DNA of 64,000 nucleotides, taken from the NCBI RefSeq assembly GCF_010183535.1, contig NC_071332.1, forward strand, positions 20,150,001 to 20,214,000, read 5' to 3'. Position numbers and translations under genes: made by a program. The DNA comes from Caenorhabditis remanei. Its lineage: Eukaryota; Nematoda; Chromadorea; Rhabditida; Rhabditidae. This document shows, piece by piece, positions 53,795-64,000 of this stretch. Each line of letters starts with the position of its first letter. Positions within the stretch are counted from its first letter, which is position 1. Below the pieces are notes generated by a model, which saw only the letters and a program-made list of their open reading frames with translations, was not told where the DNA came from and ran no database searches.

Positions 53795-55844
53795 ATCTCA
53801 AGAATTTTCTCCAGACCCTATGAGTACCTTCCTCGCAGATGTCTCCAAAATATTTCCGACGATAGACTCAATTGAAGACGCTTTTGATCATTCAGATTTC
53901 ACTGATCACAGCTCCAACTCTCCTGATGGCAATGATGTATCGAATTCTTTTACAAATCCAAGTTTTCCTGAGATTGAAAAAACGTAAGCAGCTCTCTTTC
54001 CCTCTTCTTAAAAACATCAATTCTGCATTCAGATGTTCTGTTCCATTCTGCACTGCTGATCTATCTCGATACCGCAGATTTTTTCATCCGCAAACCCAGC
54101 TAAAAACATGTCCGTAAGTGATGTTTTTTTTAGTAATTTAGGTATTTATTTCTGATTTCCAGAGCGTGCTACAAGTTTTTCATAAAACACAAACGTGATC
54201 GTACTGAAGCACAACTTTCTGATACATGCAGCAAGTGCAAAATCAAAATAAAAAAAATAGATTATATTGTTCGATAACGCAGCTGCCATTGTGTAAGTAA
54301 GTAGATTTTTTTGTTTTTTGTGGATTTTTTTCTGGAAATGAGTAGAAATAAGTTTTGCGTCTTTCAGAAATTGCTACGATTCTCAACGATATGCAATCAA
54401 AAAGGCACAACCAAAAACAGTTTCCTTTCAAAATTTCGAACCAGACACCAATCCATCTGATTTAATCGATGAGCCGTCGAAAAATCATGAAAAAATCGAA
54501 TCAGGGTGAGTGACTATCCATAGAGTACAAAAATTAGGTGCGTCAAAGGAACGCTAGCCGCTAAAAAGACCCTGATGGCGCACCAGACTAACACCAAAAA
54601 TAAAAATAGTTAAAAAGTGATGAATTCCAGCAATTTATGTTTGAAAAATGACATTTTTGCTCCTGAAACAGTAGTTTCCAAAAAATAGCGCCGAAGGCGC
54701 GCCAGACTGTATGTGTCAAGTGGAAATTAGTTGTTTTTAATCTATTTTTTACTAAAAAGTTCAAATTGAAAGATTAAAATATTGGTTTTTGTTAATTAGG
54801 GCAGAAAAATGCTTAATTTGTTTCAAAAAACACAAAATTTGAGTCTAGAACAACGAAATTTCAAAACGCGCTCAAGGAGCGCCAGACAATGTGCGTCGAG
54901 TGAAAATTAGCGCATTTAACTTATTTTTTAACGACAAAGGGAAATTTTAAGCTGTGAAAATAAGTTTTCGTCCGGTCGAGCTGGAAAAAAGGTAATTTTC
55001 ACTATTTCATATTTGTCAAGGCCCGAATAATTGGCGCCAAAATGCAACATTCAAAATTTTTCAAATTTTTTGACAAACTTACTTTCAGATCTCAAGAAAA
55101 GAGGAATAGTGAAATGTAAGTATCTTTTTTTGTTAAAAATATCAATTCTGTTTTCAGATGCTCTGTTCCATTCTGCACAGCTGATCTATCTCGATACCAA
55201 TGCAACTTTTATCATACGAAAACGATGCTAAAAGTTTGTCGGTGAGTGATGCCTAATTACTAATACCTTTTTCTTTATTTCTGATTTCAGCCCATGCTCC
55301 CAGTTTTACTTTAAACACAAACGTGATCGTACTGAAGCACAACTTTCTGATAAGTGCAGTGAGTGCAAAATAAAAACGAAAAGGCAGTATTGTTTGAGAA
55401 CGCAGCTGCCATTGTGTAGGTAAGTGGATTTTAGATTTCTTTGTTTTTTTGTGGAAATGAGTATAAATAAATTTTTTACAGTACTTGCTATCATTCTCAA
55501 CGACGTGCAATCAAAAAGTCACAACCGTATATAGTTTGTGCACCAGGCACCAATTCACCTGTTTTAATTGACGAGCCATCGAAAAATCATGAAAAAATCG
55601 GATCGGGGTCAGTGAGCTTCTTTAGAACACAAAAATCAGTTTCCGATGTATTTTCAACTGAAAAATTTATTTTTTAAATATTTTTTTTTGAAAGAATCTT
55701 TTCAGATCTCCCAACCAACGACCTCATGGCAACCTTCCAACCCACCCCTCAGAAATCCGTCTAGAATTCTCAAGTCTGTCAGAAGCGATAAAGTACACAT
55801 GGGATACTTATTGCAAACCACATTTGAAACATCAGCAGTGCTGA
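53795..55844 (+). pseudogene. ZF-J: 5'-truncated, frameshifted copy of ZF-H units
   Basis: Exons 53795-53983, 54033-54113, 54163-54296, 54368-54505, 55089-55115, 55158-55241, 55291-55419, 55482-55607 and 55706-55844 (TGA). Two ZF-H-type units are present (CSVPFCTADLSRY twice; HSDFTDHSSNSPDG once). Exon 54163-54296 is 134 nt, while the same exon is 129 nt in ZF-H and in unit 2; the change lies in an A-rich run (about 54243-54256) and leads to TAA inside the exon. The last exon ends SEAIKYTWDTYCKPHL, the motif seen in ZF-B and ZF-C. No start exon was found. The other exons keep frame, so the break may be recent or an assembly error. Confidence 0.65.
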
Positions 55845-57355
55845 AAATATATTTTATAACATTTTATGATTTCATAACCTCTTATCATCTTAAATTTTTC
55901 GTTATCAATACTTCTTCCACGCCTCAATATAAAAATCAACAAATAACTTGTTGATGATTTCGAAATAGTTGAAAATATAGTCTCCACACCAAAAACCACA
56001 CATGCTATTTGTCTTTCACACCCTCCGTCTCTTCCTCTTCTCAATGTGTATAAGAGGAGACACTGGTGGCATGGAGAACGAGCATAAACAAGGTCAGTTT
56101 TCTTCTTTTTTCGAATTTTTCGAATTTTTTGAATTTTTTGAATTTTTGCAAAAATTTGAACTTAGTAGTTCTGTTTGTACTCGTGTAGAACGAATTAGGA
56201 ATTTAATTTTGAAAATTCAAATATTATTTATAGTTACATAGTTACATATCTAGATTTCGCAATTTTTCACAAATTTCAAGTTTCAAAAATTTACGACTTT
56301 CTAAACGAAAAACCCGATTTTTCAAATTTGTGTCTGTACACTGGTTTATGGATTATCCCACAACTTCAACTTTATCTTCGTTGTGTAGATCAAACCGAGG
56401 GCTACATTTTTGTAGTTGGCATTTTTTTGGTAGGAAACTTCCCTGTAGAGTTACAGCCTGTCAAACAAAGGTTACTGCTCACAATGGTGTGGAGGCGACA
56501 CTTTGACGTATCATAACTCCCTGGCGACCGCCCGCACAAAAAAATTGTCAACTACAAAAATGTAGCCCTAGGTTTGATCCACACGATGCTATAAAAATTA
56601 CAACTACAACTTTATTTCTGACCGAGTTATACATAGTCAAAGTTAATAAATTTTTCAATTAAAAAAAAAATTTTTTTTTGAAATATTGATTTTACGCGTT
56701 TTATATCTAAAACAATCTGATAAGAATAGAAGATAGCTATTTTTACACCATGCCAAACAAGGGTGACTCATTTTATGGCTCGGTGACACTTTGACGGATC
56801 ATAACTCTTTAAGGACCGCCCGTACAAAAAAGTTGTCAACTACAAAAATGTAGCCCTAGGTTTGATCTACATATTGAATACATATTCAGAACATTTCAAC
56901 AATGAGTGACCCTGTTATGAGATCTTAAAATTTGGAAAAAACTCATTTTTCAAAAAAAAATTGTTTTGTTTTTTTCAACTTTTCAAGTTTTGTCTTTCTG
57001 TGTATGCTAACATCCAGATGTCTATAAATATTGAATTTATGTTAATTTTGTAGACCAAACCTAGGGCAACATTTTTGTAGTTGACAACTTTTTTGTACGG
57101 GCGGTCCTTAAAGAGTTATGATCTGTCAAAGTGTCGCCGAGCTATACAATAAGTAACCCTTGTTTGACAGGCTGTAACTCCCTAGAGAAACTTTCTACCA
57201 AAAAATTGTCAACTACAAAAATGTAGCCCTAGGTTTGATCTACACAGTCCACATAAAATTGAAACCATAAAATAATCCGTAGGACCGTGACACCCTTATA
57301 AAGCTAGCTTCCCCACATTTAAACTCCCTAACTAGTGAGTTTCTTTTTCCAGAAA
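55845..57355. repeat. spacer with CTACATTTTTGTAGTTGACAAC repeats
   Basis: A low-complexity TCGAATTTTT tract (56110-56150), then three or four partial copies of a repeat at 56375-56590, 56750-56890 and 57040-57245 made of GATCAAACCTAGGGCTACAT, TTTTGTAGTTGACAACTTTT, GGGCGGTCCTTAAAGAGTTA and ATCTGTCAAAGTGTCGCC in alternating orientation. No gene seen. Confidence 0.6.
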
Positions 57356-58055
57356 ATGCAACAACACACCCGTATCCAAAAATCCGCAAAAACCAGAAAG
57401 GTCTACGTCCTATTTTACGAGGATGACTCCTGCTTCTCCAACTTTCATCCAGCGGATTTCGAGGCAGAAACCGTCAAAAAATTGGTAAACCCGGAGATGT
57501 TTAAGGAGGAGGAGACGCTCAAATTCAATTGCAGTGAGCAGTATTTTATGTGAGTCTGGAATATAATATAGATAATTTTCATTAAAAATTCTATTCAGGT
57601 ACCATAAGGCGCTGATCGTTGGTGACAAGAAAGCAGCCGAGTTCATCCATAACTGCAAACACCCGATGCCTATGAAAATGGCTGGAAGGAAGTTAAACAT
57701 GAACCGAAATGACATCGATAAATGGTCCGAGAAGTCTCGTGAGGTCATGTATTACGCCTGCCTGGCCAAGTTCTCCCAGAATTTGGAGCTCCGAAAACTT
57801 CTGTTCCGTACCAAAGACATGATTCTTGTGGAGGCATCCGGAAACGATGCGATTTGGGGAATCGGAATCTGGAAGGAAGACCCACGAGCACAAAATGAAG
57901 AATCGTGGCATGGCACCAATTGGCTCGGCGAGATTTTGGATCGAATTCGAGAGGAGCTCTGGGAAAAAGCGGAATTTCAGACGGAGCGAAAGGAGATTGA
58001 GAAGGAGACTGTGGAGACACGCATCATGTTTTTGGAGGCGTTGAAGAATATCTAG
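57356..58055 (+). CDS. NADAR-domain protein (YbiA/DUF1768 family)
   Basis: Two exons, 57356-57549 and 57599-58055, give 216 residues; a TTTTTCCAG acceptor 4 bases before the ATG suggests trans-splicing. Conserved family landmarks: CFSNFHPADF, FNCSEQYFMYHKA, AKFSQNLELRKLL, ILVEASGNDAIWGIG and the closing GTNWLGEILDRIREEL. NADAR proteins act on ADP-ribose-linked or riboflavin-pathway N-glycosidic bonds; bacterial members remove ADP-ribose from nucleic acid or cleave riboflavin intermediates. The nematode substrate is not known to me. The domain fills nearly the whole protein, and the catalytic-type Glu (SEQYF) and WGIG segment are intact. AATAAA follows at about 58081. Confidence 0.9.
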
Positions 58056-58124
58056 GAGATTATAATCTGTTTATTTTGTGAATAAAAATGAATAAACAAT
58101 TATTTTAAAAAATAAAAAAAGATT

Positions 58125-58197
58125 TGACCCAGGCAGGGCTCGAACCTGCAATCTTCTGATTAGAAGTCAGACGCCTTATCCATTAGGCCACAAGGCC
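58125..58197 (-). tRNA. tRNA-Arg(UCU)
   Basis: On the minus strand the D arm (GGCCTAATGGATAAGGC), anticodon arm (TCTGA-CTTCTAA-TCAGA, anticodon TCT) and T arm (GCAGG-TTCGAGC-CCTGC) are all well formed, with A-box TGGCCTAATGG and B-box GGTTCGAGCC. The acceptor stem is weak: GGCCTTG against CTGGGTC gives two G-U pairs and one mismatch. It may be a working gene or a recently damaged copy. Confidence 0.85.
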
Positions 58198-59429
58198 ACG
58201 AGAACGGAGTGCGCCCGTTGGCCGTTATAAACCGGGGAGGGGGAGTGTCACTCCTCCCAGAGAGGGGTGAGGGGCTGAAAGGGGGATGGAAGTACCTGAT
58301 CTGTCTTTCCAGGCATCCGGATATCCAAATGTCCACTAAGTGCAAAATTATATTAGCCGTGTAGATCAAACCTAGGACTACATTTTTATAGTTGGCAACT
58401 TTTTGCTGAGAAACCTCCCTGGAAAGTTACAGCCGGTCAAACAAGGGTGACTCGCTGTATACCTCCAAATAGTACAGGCGACACTTTGACGGATCATAAC
58501 TCTTTAAGGACCACCCGCACAAAAAAGTTGTCAACTACAAAAGTGTAGCCCTGGATTCGACCTACACAACAAATACAAAATTTGAAGTTTTTTAATAAGT
58601 TGTGAGACCGTGGCGCACTTGTAAAGTTAGCTTTGGTCTCGTACTGAAAAGAGGAGTGTTGAAACACTAGGGTCGGATATCTGTCTGTCTATCCACTCAT
58701 CCGGATGTCCAGACACCTTAAAATTATATGGACTCTGTAGATCACATCTAGGGCTACATTTTTGTAGTTGCCAACTTTTTGTTAAGAAGCCTTCCTAGAG
58801 AGTTACAGCCGGTCAAACAGTGTGTACTCATTGTACACCTCCTAATGGTGGACGCCAAACTTTAACGGATCATAACTCTCTAGGGATCGCTCGCACAAAA
58901 AAGTTGTCAATTACAAAAATGTAGCCCTAGTTTTGATCTACAGAGTCAATATAAAGTTGAAATTCTGTGCAAAGTTGTGAGACCATGGCACACTTGTAAA
59001 GTAAGCTTAGGTCTCGTACTGAACTGAAGAGTGTTGAAACACGAGGGCCGGATATCTGTCTGTCTATCACTATCATCCGGATGTCCAAGCGTTCTAAAAT
59101 TATATGGACTCTGTAGATCACATCTAGGGCTACATTTTTGTAGTTGACAACTTTTTGTTGAGAAGCCTTCCTAGAGAGTTACACCATGTCAAACAAAGGT
59201 TACTCATTTTATGGCACGGGGACACTTTGACGGATAATAACTCCCTTGAGACCGCCCGCACAAAAAAGTTGTCAACTACAAAAATGTAGCCCTAGGTTAG
59301 ATCTACACAGAAATTTTAATAATCAAACAATTTTCTTAATCAACTCCGAGATCACTTTCACTTTTCCCAAGAATCCCTCGTTCTCATCAAAAGTTCGATT
59401 GCGGTTGCAATTCGAGTTGCCATATTGCG
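58198..59429. repeat. three more copies of the GTAGTTGACAAC repeat
   Basis: Copies at 58355-58570, 58735-58930 and 59110-59300, each pairing GATCA(A/C)A(C/T)CTAGGGCTACATTTTTGTAG with a reverse-complement half, separated by GGTCTCGTACTGAA and CATCCGGATGTCCA. No gene seen. Confidence 0.65.
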
Positions 59430-61813
59430 TTACCTGCAACAAAATTTACTTGAATTTCTGAAAAAAAACTGTTCTCTGCAAACCATTTTCCCAAAATATT
59501 TCCGATGATCCGCGATCCCTCTCCCCAGATTCGCGACCGTCACATGAACCCGATCGGAGCAGAACAACTCCTCTCCTTGACTCCCATTACAAACTATATA
59601 ACGGGCGGTCTCATTCATTCCATCCGGATACCAAATCTCAGTACTATGATGATAGGGACCCGTCCGGCTACGTGGGTCACACGGTAGATCAATACGGGGC
59701 CAGAAGCGGTAATCCTTGTGGCATGGAGGGAGATGTGCGAGCACGTCGATTCCGTTGATGATTCGGAAACTGGAAAACATTTTTTATGAAAATAATGAAA
59801 AAACGACATTTTTTGCACCAAAAATCTTCTAAAAATCATAAAAACTGACAAAGTTGCAGATTTTCAAAATTTTTCGAAAAACCAAAATTTCACTAAATCT
59901 ACCGTAACTCGGCCAATATCGTGTCAAGACCTATGAAACTTATATTTTTGAAATCAGCACGTCGAGACGATTCAAATGAGCATAATCATGACACACTTGA
60001 AAATTTTCAAAAATTTAGACCTCTGGGACCCAAAATTCTGAAATTTTCAGATTTTTCAAACCTAGACATGGTTATACTCGTTTAAAAGCTCTATTTCTGG
60101 TGATTCTAAAAATACAAGTTTAATTGGTCTTAACAGGGATACGGCAGTTTTCCAAAATTTTTGATTTTCGAAAATTTTCGAAAATCCATAACTTTCCTCG
60201 ATTCTAACCGATTTTATTGATTTTTGGCTTGAAATTCATGAAAACTTTCCCTTATTTTGAGGAAAATAAAAATTGACGTTTTCAGACTTCCTACTCATGA
60301 CTATAATCATTGTGGGCGAGGGGTACTGTACTTTTCGTGGTGGGACTCAACTATCAGTAACTAGTCATGATTATACTCATTTGAACCGCCTCGGTCTACT
60401 AATTTCGAAAATTCAAAAATTTCGGATCCTGCTTCAACAAAGTCAAAGTTATGTTGCTTTTTCTAAATTTTGGATTTTCGAAAATTTTCGAAATTTTTTT
60501 TAGATATACAATTTTCGTCCTTTTTCACTATTTTTTGCATCAAAATATTCCAAATCATCCCAATTTTCCTCCAAAATATATTCATACCTGTATTTCACGT
60601 GTTGATCGAAATTCTTCGCAAAAACCATGTTGCCCGTCCGTGGCTCCGCCAACGTCACCACCTTCACCTGATTCGTCTCCCGAATTCCCGTCAAAACCGT
60701 CTCGAATGCGGAGAGAGCCGCTAGGGAGCCTCCGAGTGAGTGACCGGTAAAGATGACGTCATGGTTACTGTAGTTGTTGTGGGTCAGGTGTTTTTGGATT
60801 TCCGCCCAGACAGCGCGGTGAGTCATCGAGAAGTACGAGTTGATCTGAAATTGAAATTTTGAGATTTGGCTGAAATTTGTATCATATATGATTCCCCAGA
60901 TTCTGCTCTTTTCAAAAGTCTAAAAATTTTGGGTCCTGGAACGAAATCCATCGAAGTACGGTAGCTCGAAAAAATTTTCAAACAAAAAAAAATTTATTTT
61001 TTGCAAATTTCAACTACTGCTAACTCCGCCCAAATCCAACGTTTTCTAACGTTTTTAAGCTCAAGAAATAAGAAATTTTCCCTATTTTTCTAAAAAGTGA
61101 AATCCCATTTCTTACCTCACCAAGACCATGAAACGAGGTGTCCGGAACGAACGCGCTCATCGTCTCAAAGAAGAATTGGCTCATCGTCCGGGTCCCGCGG
61201 ATCGCAACAACGATTTGGGAGCCGGGGAGTTCGACTGGAAGACAAGTTACTTTTTTGGGGAAAATTTTAAAAAGTGACTAAAATATTGACTGAAAATGTT
61301 GAAAAATGATCCAGAATGCTCCAAAATGTTTCAGAATGCTCTAAGTTTTTTCAAAATACACTATAATGCATGAAAGTTACCAAAATGCTCCAGAATTTTT
61401 CAAAGTACCCTTGAATGCTTACGAACGATTTAAAATGCTCACAAATGTTTTAGAATGCTTCAGAATGTTTCAAAATGCTCTAGAATGCTCCAGAATGTTC
61501 CAGAATGTTTCAGAATGTTTGAGAATAGTCCAAAATGCGCTAAAATGCTCCAAAATGCTCAAAAAAGCCAAAAAATGCTTAAAAACTCTTTAGAATGTTT
61601 TGAATGCTCGAGAATAGTTCAAAATGCCCTAAATTGTTCCAGAATGCTCCAGAATGCTCTAGAATACTCCAGAATGCTCCAGAATGCTTTAAAATGCCCA
61701 AAACTTCCTAAATAAACTCACAAAGAGCGAATGTGCAATCACTATTCAAGTAGTCGCACCGGATATGATGGTGTTTGATCAATTGTGGCCGGATCGCTGG
61801 ACTTTTGAAGGCT
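59430..61813 (-). CDS. class 3 lipase family protein, 5' end missing
   Basis: Exons 61813-61722, 61234-61116, 60844-60588 and 59769-59430 join in phase. Seen in order: CDYLNSDCTFAL, GSQIVVAIRGTRTMSQFFFE, the nucleophile elbow FTGHSLGGSLA (Ser), LAEPRTGNMVFA, RIINGIDVLAHLPP (Asp) and IADHRKYFG (His), so the full catalytic triad is present, as are several Cys for disulphides. Nematode members are secreted triacylglycerol-lipase-like enzymes. The first exon here starts in phase 2, and I find no signal-peptide exon up to the window end, so the start lies in unrecognised sequence or beyond it. The stop is at 59430-59432. Confidence 0.82.
59880..60400. repeat. inverted repeat with CAAATGAGTATAATCATG in the lipase intron
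   Basis: GACGATTCAAATGAGCATAATCATG near 59960 is mirrored by CATGATTATACTCATTTGAACCGCC near 60370. Related copies lie at about 14630 (P450 intron 1) and 32225-32350. Confidence 0.6.
61290..61700. repeat. GAATGCTCCA decamer array in a lipase intron
   Basis: About 30 degenerate copies of AGAATGCTCC/AGAATGTTTC at 10-11 bp spacing, oriented opposite to the arrays at 17 and 26 kb relative to the plus strand. ORFs over it are artefacts. Confidence 0.65.
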
Positions 61814-63932
61814 CTGGAAAGTTTATGAGGTAGTGGGTGGGAAGCAGATTATATAGAGTTGAAAAATGCTAAAAAATGACTCTAAATGCGTCAAAATGAT
61901 CAGGAATGTTCTAGAACGTTTAAGAGACAATGTCTCGCTCAAGCCACCAGGCCATGTTACACATAAACCAAAGTGATCCGTTTTGGCTGATTTTTTGACA
62001 TGTTAGTACCCTAGGAATTCTAAGAATTTTATACCATACCAGATCAGGCTCCGCCCCCTTTGACCTACCGAAACGATCGATTGAAGTTGAAAAATGAAAA
62101 TTTTTCTTTCGAAAGATAGAATCAAAATCTTTTTAGAAATGGATTGCCAGCCTTATTTTGTGCATTTTATAAGATAACTACTTTTTTCTAGCTCTCCTGC
62201 ATCATATAGAAAAAATCACTTTTTTGAAAAATTTCTCATTTTTTTCATGTTTTTTGGATTTTTCGGCAGGTCGAAGTACTGTGGTCCGAAGTAAATTTAT
62301 GATGGTAAGATACATATTAGTGATAACTATCTGAAAATATAAAGACTTTCCCCAGATTCCACTGTCAAGGTGAGTTATGATCAAAAAAGTGACGAAATTT
62401 GATGCATTTCAACGTACCCCCCTCCATAGTAAAAAATGGCTGGGTTACGAAAATCAAAAATATTCATGATTTCAGTTATTCAGAGCTAGATTAATGCTCA
62501 CACAACTTTTCAGGCAATTCTGGTCATGTTTCAGTGAGTTACAGACACCTCCTCCATTTTTTCGACTCAAAAAGTTTGAGCTCTTGTAACTTTCCAGATT
62601 ATTACTCAAAATCTAAGAAACTTCTAGAAAACATTGGAACATACTTCAAAAACACAAATAAATAGTTAAAAGTTGATTACAAAAAAGAATGCTGGCATTT
62701 TTTGTGCCAGAATACCTCCCTATCGTAGACCCATGAAGCTATCAGATATGAAATGAAACGAAAGTTGAACAAAACGACAAAATTTGACATTTATTTAACT
62801 ACTTGTGTTTTCGAAGTATATTCCAGTGTTTTCTCAAAGTTTCATAAATTTTCAGTCATAATCGGCCCCTCTTCTTAAATCGCGTAAGTATGAGCGTGCC
62901 GATTTGGAGTGGGCGGAGCTTGTGCAAAAAAAAATGTCCACAAAAACGTCCGCACTCATTTTTCTTAATAACTCTCTTTGTTCTCAACTTTTTCAAAAAA
63001 TTCTTTTTTGAGGTGATACAAAAACTTGGGGCGCCGGTGGCGACCGCCAGGGGGTGGGTTTGGAGCATTCGCGGAAAAGTTATGAGCACAAAAGTGAGAG
63101 CAACTTTTTTCACTCAAAAAATTGGCTTGAAAAATGCACGATTTTTGCCTTTTCCTGCTTCGTACGGCGCCAGTTTTGAACATTTCTGGGGGATTCTTCG
63201 GACTTAATATCTCGGAACATCTGGCTATCGAGACATGTGAAAATTATCTGGAAATCTGGAAAATTATAATTTATGGCCATAAAAGATGGGGGACAACTTT
63301 TTTTCTCGAATTTTTCACTTTCCTCTCGATATCTCGAGTTGTATTGAACCGAGAGCATTGAAATTTGGTACAGTTATGAAACTTGGCATGGAGAAGATGG
63401 AGAAAAAAACAGATTTCAAATTGGAAATGATGCATTCGAGTTATACTCAAAAAACAGTCTAAAAATGAGCAATTATCGATCGATCCCCCTTTTTCTGCCC
63501 AAAACTTTCACCGGCTGTAACTCGCTCAGTTTTGAGAAATTTCAGGATCCGAAAAAAAGGAAATGTGTAGAAAAAAAATCCCTATCGATCCATGTAAAAT
63601 TCAATATTGTTTTAGCTGATAAAGCTTTCAGAAAACCGGATTTTGTGATTTTCGTGGTTTTTCGGTCATGTGGGGATTTTTTTCATTCGCTGTCCTGGCA
63701 ACTGGATTCACTGAATCGTTCTGGATTTTTGACACCGATCTAAACTTTTGGAGATCTAATGGAACCAAAAAGTCCGATCAAAAAATATTCAAGCCGGACG
63801 ATTCTGTGGAGAAACCTGAATCTACACTGACATTTTTTTCGAATACACTGACAATTTTGTCATTGTATTTGTCATTGTACTGCTGCGAGGAGCGCCCCTC
63901 TTTTCCTTCCCCTTCATTCTTACGTTTCCCTG
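61814..63932. other. upstream of the lipase exons, no gene identified
   Basis: A/T-rich sequence with phrases that look repeat-derived (GAGTTACAGACACCTCCTCC, GTTATGAGCACAAAAGTGAG, ATCTCGGAACATCTGGCT). Short ORFs in both strands lack family motifs and splice partners. If the lipase gene starts in the window its first exons lie here. Confidence 0.4.
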
Positions 63933-64000
63933 TGCATCGGTGGCGCAGTGGTAGAGGGCGGGGTGAGAATAGATGGGACGGGGGTTTGAATCTTCTCATC
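63933..64000 (+). repeat. tRNA-like sequence (SINE or tRNA pseudogene), cut by window end
   Basis: An A-box match (TGGCGCAGTGGTAGAG) follows GCATCGG and a B-box-like GGTTTGAATCT lies about 50 bp later, but the anticodon arm does not form. This is the layout of a tRNA-derived head of a short interspersed element or a decayed tRNA-Gly-type gene. Confidence 0.5.

Noticed and set aside
62856..63207. ORFs of 85-105 codons near 63 kb on both strands
   Set aside because: Overlapping on opposite strands, no motif, no splice sites in phase, low-complexity Phe/Lys runs.

Overview
This window is nematode nuclear DNA, most likely from a Caenorhabditis species and from a fast-evolving chromosome-arm type of region. 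The evidence is the AT-rich background, many 40-60 bp introns ending in TTTTCAG, 3' splice sites placed directly before start codons (spliced-leader trans-splicing sites), and typical families: an srz chemoreceptor, a nuclear hormone receptor, a CYP33-like P450, a mig-18-like secreted protein and a class 3 lipase. Dispersed repeats and MITEs are dense. Splice junctions below were joined by hand from reading frame and splice phase.

Layout. 1-7.7 kb: one partial and two further multi-exon genes (ZF-A, ZF-B, ZF-C) built from repeated GATA-like treble-clef zinc fingers with acidic linkers. 8.0-9.8 kb: srz gene (-). 11.4-13.0 kb: nuclear receptor reduced to its DNA-binding domain. 14.1-16.9 kb: complete P450. 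16.9-21.9 kb: repeats and inverted repeats. 21.9-31.0 kb: five nearly identical genes for a 60-residue protein, two of them inside a 2.6-kb palindrome. 28.7-29.6 kb: secreted protein (-). 32.7-36.0 kb: finger gene ZF-D, split by a foldback element that carries a nested mariner-like element; a heptamer satellite lies in one of its introns. 36.3-40.6 kb: two duplicated secreted proteins (the second broken) flanking a mig-18-like gene, all (-). 41.6-43.2 kb: two small finger genes (ZF-E, ZF-F; -). 44.0-55.8 kb: finger genes ZF-G, ZF-H, ZF-I and the frameshifted ZF-J (+). 57.4-58.1 kb: NADAR-domain gene. 58.1 kb: tRNA-Arg(UCU). 59.4-61.8 kb: lipase (-). 61.8-64 kb: repeats ending in a tRNA-like sequence.

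The main theme is the finger family: ten genes or pseudogenes plus two remnants. Each finger is usually split by a phase-2 intron between its two Cys pairs, so almost every internal exon is a multiple of three and can be duplicated, lost or skipped without breaking frame. Members 40 kb apart share two short acidic-region motifs (HxDF[IT]D and W[DN]TYC). Two genes and one remnant carry a perfect or near-perfect palindromic GATA site (AGATAGCTATCT) in a shared promoter. I do not recognise the family by name; its role as DNA-binding regulators is inference. The 60-residue family, with its own conserved TATA promoter and palindrome, is the second striking element.
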